Positions 21,453-30,840 of a stretch of DNA of 64,000 bases are shown here, piece by piece. Numbering within the stretch: position 1 is the first letter of the stretch; each line of letters starts with the position of its first letter. A program made the translations under genes and the position numbers. Below the pieces are notes generated by a model. That model had not been told where the DNA came from and ran no database searches. It saw nothing but the letters and a program-made list of their open reading frames with translations. The stretch comes from Papaver somniferum (lineage: Eukaryota > Streptophyta > Magnoliopsida > Ranunculales > Papaveraceae), in contig NC_039364.1 of NCBI RefSeq assembly GCF_003573695.1, positions 67,600,256-67,664,255 of the forward strand. The letters are read 5' to 3'.

Positions 21453-24356
21453 CTAATACCGAGTATTAGTATGAGATTTTCTCTCATTATGGAATTTTGA
21501 ACAACCAGAGTGTCCTTGATCTAGTATCGTATGAGAAAGTCTCTTTTTGTTACCTCGAACTAACGAAGTATCTTGAGATTGACTGGGGTTGCATATGCAA
21601 CTTTTAGCAATTCTGTTTTTGAGACAATTTTTGCATCTTGTCTTATTTTTCCCTTTACCATTAGATGATTTAGTAACATCGAAAGACATGTACATTCTTA
21701 AAATGGTTAAATCACTAATGGAGGAGGGAGGAATAAGATTGACAACTAATGCAATATTAGTTGTTTCCTCTTCTTCAGAATCATATGAATCAGAGGTCGC
21801 ATCTAGAGTTACAGCCAGAGCCTTGCTTCCAGTGTATTTCTTAAGATTGGGACAGTCTTTAGCTATGTGACCAAACCCTTTACACTTAAAGCACTGAGGT
21901 TGATATTCATCATTTTCTTCCTGATCCCTTTTGACAGGAACTCGATCATGTGGACGAGAAGATTGATGAGTATCCTTTATGAATCTCTTATTTATTTTCT
22001 TTAATAGATCTCGAAACTGTCTAGTAACGAATGATAATTATTGTTCAATTTCATCATCAGAATTTTCTGCAATCTGTTCATCTGAATCATTCGTCTGTCT
22101 ATTCCTCTCCATTGGAGCTTTCGAAATTTTTTGCAGCTTTAAAAAAGATTCCTTTACTTTGAATAGACTGTGATTCATGATAAAATATCTTTAACTTTCC
22201 AACGAATGTGCTTCATCAGAGAGTTGAGAGATCATTTGCTTCTATGATTGCATGCTTCTTAGAATCGTATCTTGGTGGCAACGGTCTGAGAATTTTGCAC
22301 ACTATGTCCTTTTCAGAGATAGTCTTTCCAAGAGAGAAAGAGGCATTAATTATCTCAGAGAGTTTAAGATGAAACTCTTCAAAAGTGTCGTTGTCATCCA
22401 TTCAAAGTTTTTCCCAATCGGACGTAAGAGTTCGAAGTCTAGCTTCTTTCTCTGAAGTGTTTCCTTCGAATACGATCTGATATTATCCCAAGCTTCTTTC
22501 AAAGTTTGACATTTTGATACATGATGTTGTAGGTTGATAGACGCATTTATGTGTCTATTTTGTTCTCAATGTTCTATATTGTTAGACTCGATTAAATACT
22601 TATTGTGTTATTTTATATTTTTGGATGTTTTTGGAAAAGTAAGCTCTTGCGGCGAAATTGGCTCGAAAAGTGGTGTTTTACACCCTAGGATAGAGTACTA
22701 AAGACACCCCAGAAATGCACCGGAGGAACCCAGAAAAAGTGTTGGAAACACCCCAGAAAAATTACTAAAGGCACCCCAAGGGACATGTGTTATTCGGACT
22801 CCAGCAACGGATAAGGGGGCGACCACTGGATAAGGGGAGACCTTCTTCACAAATTCAAAAAAATATTTTGGCGGGAAAATATTTGCTCTTCACTGGCAGA
22901 TTTTCTCAATTGCATTTGGACGTGATTTTGTGCGATTCAATCGCTGAAACTTTGTGTAAAGATGTAATATATCATAACAGAGCTGGTATGGGTGATTATT
23001 TCGACTGAATTTGGATGGATAATCACGTGGAAGAAATCAGGGCAACACGGGTTTGAAAATGATATTCACGGATTTTCAGCAAGTTTGATGTGTGTTGCTC
23101 GTGTTTGGATGACACTTAGTCATTGAAGATGCGTGTAGAAGCTAAATAAGGGAGTATCAGAAGCTGTTTACGCGTGGAGAATCATTTCAGGGAAGAAAAT
23201 ATTCGGAAAATATTTTCTTTTAACACCGAGTAATGGAGGATCATGGAGAGTTAATGAGCGTGATTTCTTGTCGTTGTTGGGTATAAATAGGTTCCCTGGG
23301 TGTCCTAGAAGGGGGGTCGAGAGTTTGGGGTCGATAGGAGAGCTCAGGAGCGAGAAATCAAGAGTTGATGAAACTCTGTTTCTGCTGCTGCTGATGATGA
23401 ATAACACGAAGAACAGACTCGCAGGGACAGTCGTTTATCAACAGTGACAACGACAGGTCAGAGTGGGTCATAGGTGTGGGTCTTAGAACCACAACGACAA
23501 TAGCACTTCTCTTTTATCGTTCTTTTGTGACGCTTCCTGTGGGTCGCACATTAGTTGTTTACACCATTTTCTCTTCTTCTATTCACTGTAAACACCATTT
23601 GAGCAATAAATAAATATTTTGAGCGTGTTTTTATCATGATGAGATAAACCCAACACTGGGACGACAGAGGAGGCTGAATTTCATACACGGGTAAATTTAT
23701 TTTATTCTTTTTTATGACTTTTGCATTAATCTAAAATTGAAATATGATTTGAATTAATTGGTTGTTATTTAATTTGATGATGTATGCTTAGCTTAGGTGT
23801 TTTGATACATCATGCTTAGGACTTACAATCGATGTTTTGAGAATCTATCTTGGAAAAATCAGAGTCCATGTTAATTTTATTGAGTTTTAAATTGTCAAAG
23901 AATATATGAATGAACCCTGTGTAGTTAATTCGGCCAAATCCTTAGTCCCAGTACCTCTCGCCCATTTTTAATATTTTTGTATATATAATTTTATTAAATC
24001 TAAAATTCCATTTCCTTCACAAGTCTGAAACGAATCTTTTTACCACTATCACTACAACAACAATGAAAAAATCTTAATCATAGGTCACGACTTACAGCAT
24101 GTATTATAGCATTCAAACCATCTGAATTCTGCTTGGAAAGAGCCTTTTCTTCGTTTGAAAAATCTACTAAGCGTTTAAACTTAGTTTCTGAATTTTCTAT
24201 CTTTAGACGAATATAACCATCGACGACTAATAGCCATGTATTAAAATCTCGTGATTGAAGATAAGATCTCATAGCAGATTTCCACCATATATAGTTTGTT
24301 CCGTCAAATCTTGGCGGTACGTTAATTGAAGTCGATTCATGAGAACTCGAGTTCAT
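21453..24356 (-). pseudogene. Copia Gag polyprotein, broken and interrupted by a solo LTR
   Basis: The start (24356) reads MNSSSHESTSINVPPRFDGT then YIWWKSAMRSYLQSRD, the standard Copia Gag opening. The frame is cut at 24081-24085 by the solo LTR and resumes at 22534 with KCQTLKEAWD. A frameshift and a TGA follow, then FEEFHLKLSEI and KILRPLPPRYD (UBN2-type Gag core, 22216-22401). Near 21841-21900 the zinc knuckle reads CFKCKGFGHIAKDC (CX2CX4HX4C). A Cys/Lys-rich tail (21453-21695) ends the region. Gag forms the particle and binds RNA. It is dead as it stands. Confidence 0.88.
22535..24080 (+). mobile_element. Solo LTR of a pol-less-element relative, inserted in Copia gag
   Basis: Exact duplication TAGGT at 22530-22534 and 24081-24085. 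It starts TGATAGACGCATTTATGTGT, as does the minus-strand LTR of the element at 11038-18212, and ends CTTAATCA. The internal block of ccccagaaa and ggcaccccaa motifs is the complement of the same block at 12240-12390. TATAAATAG lies at 23282-23290. No internal region is present, so it is a solo LTR. Confidence 0.9.
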
Positions 24357-24407
24357 TTCTTATAGGTTGGATCGCACCAAACACAGATTGTTAGATCTTT
24401 TCGTGTT

Positions 24408-24424
24408 TGCCTACTCGGATACCA
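24408..24424 (-). other. Primer-binding site of the Copia-like element
   Basis: Minus-strand TGGTATCCGAGTAGGCA stands two bases from the 5' LTR. It resembles the complement of the initiator tRNA-Met 3' end (TGGTATCAGAGC...), the usual Copia primer, with drift. Confidence 0.85.
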
Positions 24425-24426
24425 AT

Positions 24427-27267
24427 TGAAAAAACGAGGGTACCCAAATATACCTCAATCTAAAAAATTTCCACCTATAAGTCCTTTCTCCGAAAGTGAT
24501 TGTCTATGAACTGAGTCAAGACAATACAACTAATCGGTTCACCTTCGTGTGATGGTCTATGGATACGTGATCGAGACAATACGACAACAAGATAACTTGT
24601 GTGATTGACTATGGATACAAGATCGAGACAACACAATAACGAAGTATGATTACTTGATAATAGGTTCGTACTTAACCAAGCACAATAGGATTGCTATCAA
24701 GTAATTAGGAATTAACGTTTGTATATTTTACTTATGATTATAATAAAAACAATTATAATTGCGGAAATAGAAAAGTAAAAGACACAGCAAGATTCTGTTA
24801 ACGAGGAAACCACAAATGCAGAAAAACTCCGGGACCTTGTCCAGAATTGAATACTCTCAGGACTAAGCCGCTATACAAAATCTAAACCAACTTCGTATAA
24901 TTAATACCAAGCAACTAAACCTATAGTTCACCTAGTTTCGTCTGTATCCTTGCGCCTCCAACTTGTAATAAGTCATGCACTTGGAACAATTCCTTTGGTT
25001 CGTGTTCCAAACAGTAAAGGAACAACAAATCTATTCGGTAACAACTCTTTTCAAACAAGTGATATGAGTTTGACAAAAGGCTCTTCCGTTTATCCCAATA
25101 AACTCCTTTGTCAGGTTCTTAGATCTATCTATCAATACAACTACCAAAGTAATTGTCTAGATTTTGCAATCAATATTCTTAGTCACAAAGCCAATATATT
25201 GATGCCGATTTACTCAACTAATGAATCAAAATTATCACAAAGATAAACCGATTATAGTTGGATCCCCATCTGATCAAGTTTTGTGCACACCAAAGATTAT
25301 GAACTCAAACAAGCAATCTTCTTTGTCTTCAAATTTTCTTAGATCTTCAACAAACACGCACACAATCAACTTGAATCTCTTGTGATCGATCACACATAGA
25401 ATGGAGTCTGTTAACAGTGGATTATCACAAGACGTATTTAGATCTACAAACAGTCTAAAGATCCCCGTCGAAACTTCGATCTAGTTTGAGTGAATCTTAT
25501 ATCAGAAGAGAAGATTCTCAAGCATAAACAAACTAGGTGCAATCAAAGTTCAACAACCGTTAGTCAATTAAATCAATCGAAAACTAATAATAAATTGCAA
25601 TTATCTAGTTTCCCACCAACGGTACTCATAGAGCTTCCGAATCCCAAAGAAGTCTTTAAAACGAGCGGTCGTAAGAGATTTTGCATTATTAGGGTACTTT
25701 CTTCTCCGGATAGACGGCTCCAACAGTAACAACGCAACTAGGTAGTTTTGCTGGCTCCGAGGATTAGTTTGATTGAAATGTAAACTTCAGTATTTATAGA
25801 CCAAGGAAGTTTGGACACCAAGGAATTTCCAAAACCGAAAATATTCTCAAGATATGCAATATATTTTCAAATTCGGTTTTCATAATTCCTGGAAATGCTC
25901 GGTTCAAATATTGACCGAAATCTCAGTAGAAAATCTCCAATTAGTAAATGCACATTACCAATTTTTATTTTCTAAAGATATGCATTTTAATTGCTGGAAA
26001 TTAAAAGCATATAAAACTAAAAACCTTAATTAAAAGATTCTCAATTTATTTCGATCCGGGATTCTCCTTTAGTTATTAAGGAATATCTTTGAACAATAAA
26101 AAATAAGAGTTACTGCACATGTTCAAAGTATGTCGACATCTTTACTTTGTAAATCCTTTTTCATATTTACAATCTTGGAACCGATTTGTCACACTTCTAA
26201 ACAATTTTAGAATTGGTTCATTTGATTTCCAAGAACTATGTGATTGATCAAAAACATTCAATCACCATTCATGGGTTTAACGGTTCTACCAAAACAAGTT
26301 TCGGTTCTACCTCCAAGTGGCTATTAGGATCGGTCACATTAGTTTCCAAAACATTGTTAACTAAGTACCAGGATCGGTGACCACTTATTTATGGTACTTA
26401 CTTGTGATCAGTTGCACAAGTTATAGGATCGGTCACACCAATTACTAAAACTTGTTAACCTACTACAAGGATCGATTACACATCTTGTGATTAGTCCCAA
26501 CCATGTTCTAGGATCGGTTTCCCAATGACTAGGAATGGTCACACCAATTACAAATATCGATCATACCATATCAGGTGATTACTTAAGATCGGTTTCACTA
26601 ATAAAAGTCATACCAATACAAAAGTCAGACATTGTGAATAGTTTTACCAAGATACATAAACAAGTTATGAGCGGTTATACTAAACACACATATTGGTAAT
26701 CCAAAGATTTGCAATGAATAACAATACCAATAAGCCTAGTGATTTCCCTTTCGATTCATAAAACAAGTTTATGAATTGTAATTCCTTTAAACGAATGTAA
26801 AACATTGTTTCCTCGGACGAAATTTTCACCCATACCCATACCATTAATCACGATAGCATTCATACGATTATGTCAATGTCTTATATACGAAGTTCAAAAG
26901 ATAGACGTTATACTTCGTATTGTAATTCCTTAATATTATGTCTAACTAGAGTATAATCATTCACAGTTATGTTTTCAATATGCACGACTTGAAAGATATG
27001 TTGGGAATGAAACAGTTCAAGTCAAATATTACTAACCTCAAGTGGAAGGATGATGTCGTCGTTGTAGCTCTTTACTTCTTCACATTCTTCAAGTCTTTAC
27101 GTAATACTTGTAAGTCTCATATCCTAGTAACTTTCTAACTAACCTGTACGAAGTTGACTCTAGTAAATAATTAAGTGACTCTTTAAATGAGATTTGATTC
27201 ACTAAAATATGAAAACCAAACTTGGCATACCAACGCTTGTTGGGTTCAACCGAGCTATGCTCTAACA
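24427..27267 (-). repeat. 5' LTR of the Copia-like element
   Basis: An uninterrupted 2841-bp LTR, TGAAAAAACGAGG...GCTCTAACA. It matches the solo LTR 5622-8438 and the split LTR 8715-11037/18218-19099. Small open frames (24950-25246, 25490-25729) recur in the other LTR copies as shared sequence, not as genes. Confidence 0.92.
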
Positions 27268-27549
27268 ATGTTTTCAAAGACAAAGACAACCGAGGTCTGA
27301 CAAGAAAAACCGGACCTCGGCTGTATTTGCCTTTGAGACATCAATGTACATAATCAAGTAACACAGCTTTGATTTAGCTTAAACTGCAACTGAACCATTT
27401 ACAACACCATCTTATAAGCAAAAAAAACATGTAAATTGTTGCGGGTAAGCAGCAATCAGGCATGACGTACAACAAGTATAAACTGAAGGTCAAAATCCAT
27501 AAATTAAAACTTAATAATACATATATAACCAAGTTAATGCCAAAATAAT

Positions 27550-27710
27550 ACAAAAAAACTAGTCTTGGTGGGTGCAGGGTTGTCGAAGCCCTGCAAGTTA
27601 ACGACAAAAACATCATCTTAAAGAAGCGAATGAACTACAAGTAGCTTTTGTGAATCACCGCTAGGACTAATATCATCATGCTCATAGACTTATGTTATAA
27701 ATAATCAAAA
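27550..27710 (-). repeat. CACTA internal repeat, copy C
   Basis: The third copy of the block seen at 5455 and 8498 (gttgtcgaagccctg, gttaacgac, acaagtagctttt, atcatcatgctcat). Its presence beyond the Copia element shows that CACTA sequence continues on both sides of that insertion. Confidence 0.75.
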
Positions 27711-28892
27711 TGCAAATTCAGAAAACACCAAAATCTCAACATGCTTCTATTATCATCCAAATCTCATCATGCTTCTATTATCATCCAAAATCAAAACTTA
27801 AACATGAACCAATAATAAAATCTCATAATGCTTTTATTATCAGGCACAACCAAAACAATCAAAACAATAAAATAACTTTAAATGATAGAAACATATACCT
27901 TCTTAGTTCCTCCAAGTTCAACTCTGACTAGTTCTTCCAAGTCTAAACTCTGACCAGTTCTTCCAAGTTCAAACTTTGATAAAACAACAAACCCAAAAAT
28001 CACTTATATTTTGAAACCTTAAAATTGAAATTAAACAAATCAATTCATACTAACTGAAACCTTAAAATTCAAATTAAACAAACCAATACATACTAATTGA
28101 AATTAAAAAAAATTAATTCATATACCTTCAACTTCAGTTCTTCAGTCTTTCAAACCCTAACATGAAATCAGAAAATCAGATTAGATCAGTTAGTATATAT
28201 CCTTTAAACCCTAAAATTTGATTTAGCAGATGATGAAACAAATACCTTCTAAGTTATTCAATTCTTCCACAAATTAAACCCTAAAATGAAATCAGAAAAA
28301 AAAATCGTATTAGATTTATCAGATGAAAAAACCCTAAAATGAAATCAGAAAAAGAAATCGTAATTAGATTCATCAAATGAAAAAAACCCTAATAAAAAAA
28401 TAGACGATTGAATGAAAAACCATAATCGAAAAAACTTACCATTGAAATGACAAATCAAAAATGATGTAATATTCTAATCTCTAATCTCTTTGATCGATTT
28501 ATGACTGAACTAACATATCGATTTACTCAATGAAACCCTAATCTCTGCAGGGGAGGCGATGTGAAGAATAGAGAAAGAGAAAGGGATAATAGAAATGAAT
28601 GAGTTAAATGAGTTTACTCGATGAATATACCTTCTCTTCAGGGGAGGAATTATCCTCTAGCTTAAGCAAACTTCGGTGGAAAAAAATGTCACACGACTCA
28701 ATGGCACATGCGCAACTAATATTTATTACCAGCTCTAGTGTGACCAAGCGTGTGAGTAGTACGCATAAAAAATTATCCTATTACGATTGGTAACGACTGA
28801 GCTCTGTTACAAATCACGAGAAAAAATTCGTAACGACTTTTTGTAACATGAAAATTTGTAACGGTTGTTGGGCCAATTTTAGTTGCGAATCT
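27711..28892 (-). repeat. CACTA subterminal region with short tandem repeats
   Basis: Several tandem duplications: catgcttctattatcatcc near 27740-27790, agttcttccaagtt units near 27905-27975, accttaaaattgaaattaaac near 28015-28080, and aaccctaaaatgaaatcaga near 28270-28350. Near the end the minus strand repeats CGTTACAAAT and CGTTACGAAT, the kind of subterminal motif that CACTA DNA-binding proteins recognise. No coding was identified. Confidence 0.65.
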
Positions 28893-28909
28893 GGAAAAAT
28901 GGTGTAGTG
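28893..28909 (-). repeat. CACTA terminal inverted repeat
   Basis: Minus-strand CACTACACCATTTTTCC, the standard CACTA terminus, ends at 28909. It marks the 5' end of the transposon carrying the 3331-5494 transposase. The matching terminus was not found on the left. Confidence 0.75.
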
Positions 28910-29311
28910 TTCAACAACAACAACAACAACCGTTACAAAGACTCCAACGCCGATTTAGCAAGTTTCATCCCGATCCAGACCTCAAAAGACTCTTTTAGAA
29001 AACCTTTGTTACTTAAATTACTGTTATTCAAGACTTTGTTATTTAGATTTAGGTGTAAGATACTATGGTTACCTTAGTTCGTGTAAGTTAGACTTACATG
29101 TTCTTGAAATTACGGGGTTGAATTTGATCCAACTACTACTCTGTGTAGTCATACAAACTAGTTTTGAAATGGTTTATAAGTATGTAAAATTAGAATGGAT
29201 AGTCAAGAATTGGTGGAGATACTTTGGATCTGTTGACATTGGCAATGTAATGATGTTGGGAAATCCTGTAATAAATCTCATATTTAATCATATCATTGGA
29301 TAAAGAGTATT
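28910..29311. other. Spacer with (CAA)n and no recognised gene
   Basis: It begins with a CAA microsatellite at about 28912-28931. The short open frame at 29118-29303 has no recognisable motif. Confidence 0.5.
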
Positions 29312-29583
29312 ATTACAAGAAAGTAGTTGGAAGCCTTACAAGCTAAGTTCAACAATGTACTACTACATTAGTTGAACAAGTTGCTGAGCCTCATGAGGAA
29401 CCAGCCAAGGGAGCCGAAGTGGATAGGGGGCTGATTATGTCGCAAGGGGACCAAGCTAACTCTATACTTTTCATGTCAAATTCTGACATACTGCGTCATT
29501 GGGGACTTGAACCTGGGACCTTCTGAAGCGCATCAAATCTTTAAGGAACGGTGATAACCAGCTGAGCTAGCTACTCGTTTTAA
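29312..29583 (-). mobile_element. Possible tRNA-derived SINE
   Basis: The minus strand from about 29583 has an A-box-like TAGCTCAGCTGG (29558-29569) and, about 45 bases on, a B-box-like GGTTCAAGTCC (29503-29513), the split RNA polymerase III promoter. The anticodon arm does not fold as a normal tRNA and about 200 bp of unrelated body follow, ending near 29312 with TTGTAATAATA. This fits a SINE head better than a tRNA gene. No target duplication was confirmed. Confidence 0.5.
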
Positions 29584-29679
29584 TGAGATTATGAGATTAA
29601 TATATTATGAGATTTTTTCCTTTTTTATGGAAAAAAAAGAAATGAAAAAAAAAGAAAATATTGTACTAATTTGGCGTAC

Positions 29680-29805
29680 CGGATACGAGGAGCCATGATT
29701 GTAGATACGACGAACCATGACTGTATGGAAAAAAATAATAATATGGGGTATCGGATACGAGGAGCCATTATTGTAGATACGGCCAACCATGACTGTCTTT
29801 GGTTT
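29680..29805. repeat. Tandem duplication, ~72-bp period
   Basis: Two copies of cggatacgaggagccat, gattgtagatacg and aaccatgactgt start at about 29680 and 29752. Function unknown. Confidence 0.8.
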
Positions 29806-29844
29806 GAGAGACATGTAATTTTTAACTTTTAACCCATAAAATAG

Positions 29845-30715
29845 GAAGGCTATTATTGGGGCGTCACATTTTATTAGAGGGGCGTCACTTAATAGGACAT
29901 AAACGGGTCACCCATAAGTAATATCAAAAACCCCTTATCTAAAATAATTTTGTAATGACTAAACAACCCTTATTTAGTTAATTTTAATTTAATTTAATTA
30001 GATAAAAATTAAATTAATGAATTTTGTTGTATACTTGGTGAATTCTGGGACAAAGTTTTTGTGGGAAGAAAAACTGGTCGTAAAATAAACTTCTACGGTT
30101 GGAAATAATCCAAACCTGGACGTAAAATCACTTCTACGGTTGGAAATAATCCAAACCTGGACGTAAAATCACTTCTACGGTTGGAATTAAAAGAAAACTG
30201 GACGTAAAATCGGATTCTACGGTTGGAATTAAAAGAAACCTGGACGTAAAATGAGCCTCCACGGTTGGAACTAATTCAAACCTGGACGTAAAACTACATG
30301 CAAGTAAAATTCTACGGTTGGAATTAATCCAAATCTGGACGTAAAATCACTTCTACGGTTGGAAATAATTCAAACCTGGACGTAAAATCACTTCTACAGT
30401 TGGAATTAAAAGAAAACTGGACGTAAAATCGGATTTTACGGTTGGAATTAAAAGAAACCTGGACGTAAAATGAGCTTTTACGGTTGGAACTAATCCAAAC
30501 CTGGACGTAAAACTACATGCAAATAAAATTCTACGGTTGGAATTAATCCAAACCTGGACGTAAAAGCACTTCTACGGTTTTTAAGTTTTTATTTTAGTTA
30601 AAGGGTAATCTAGACATTTTGTATATGTGTTAGGATATCCCATAATCATTTTTTTGGATATTAAGAATCCAAGTGAAACTCCTTTATTGGAGTGTGATGC
30701 CTCAATAATAACCTT
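29845..30715. mobile_element. Non-autonomous TIR element carrying a minisatellite
   Basis: The left end GGAAGGCTATTATTGGGGC and the right end (reversed) AGAAGGTTATTATTGAGGC form imperfect inverted repeats, each continuing into a (G/A)TCACA block. No clear target duplication was found, so the superfamily is uncertain (Mutator-like is possible). The interior is mostly a tandem array (30066-30578). The right end is about 125 bp from the PPR start codon, so the element forms part of that gene's promoter. Confidence 0.65.
30066..30578. repeat. ~41-bp minisatellite, about twelve copies
   Basis: The unit contains ctggacgtaaaatcacttct followed by acggttggaaataatccaaa. Variants have agaaaa or a longer aactacatgcaagtaaaatt spacer. 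The order of variants repeats (30110-30330 resembles 30335-30560), so a block of several units was duplicated as a whole. Confidence 0.85.
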
Positions 30716-30840
30716 CTAAGAGAAGACCAGTCACCAAACTTTTTAGAGAGAGATAAATGGGAAAAGAAGAGAGATAATAAAAATATTATGAGGAGATACA
30801 CATCACTGAAAGCAAAATCACATCAACAACAACGACCAGC

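Larger units (their letters stand above)
8715..27267 (-). mobile_element. Copia-like LTR retrotransposon, gag-only, with three nested insertions
   Basis: The termini are TGAAAAGATG (8715) and CTCTAACA (27267), flanked by ATGTC and ATGTT (4 of 5 bases match, an aged duplication). The long LTRs (about 2.8 kb) flank an internal region with a tRNA-iMet-like primer-binding site (24408-24424) and a polypurine tract (19100-19112, minus-strand AAAGGGGGAGAT). After removal of the nested insertions the internal region is about 3.8 kb and encodes only Gag with a zinc knuckle. I found no protease, integrase, reverse transcriptase or RNase H. It must have depended on an autonomous relative. Confidence 0.85.
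3331..28909 (-). mobile_element. CACTA (En/Spm-like) transposon, heavily interrupted
   Basis: The transposase remnant (3331-5494, minus) and a CACTA-type terminus (28893-28909, minus-strand CACTACACCATTTTTCC) share one orientation. Between them, three copies of an internal CACTA repeat block (5455, 8500 and 27550) lie outside the inserted LTR elements. Removing the solo LTR 5622-8438 and the Copia element 8715-27267 brings the pieces into one continuous sequence of roughly 4 kb. The left (3') terminus was not found near 3331, so the element is truncated there. Continuity is inferred from orientation, the repeat blocks and the target duplications. Confidence 0.7.

Noticed and set aside
27290..27320. 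Perfect 8-bp hairpin CCGAGGTC/GACCTCGG
   Set aside because: Too short, and there is no nearby gene or element boundary to give it meaning.
29490..29583. A tRNA gene on the minus strand
   Set aside because: A and B boxes are present, but the anticodon stem and acceptor ends do not pair as in a functional tRNA; a SINE head fits better.
30066..30578. CRISPR-like regular repeats
   Set aside because: Units are directly adjacent variants of one sequence without unique spacers, in a plant genome; it is a minisatellite.
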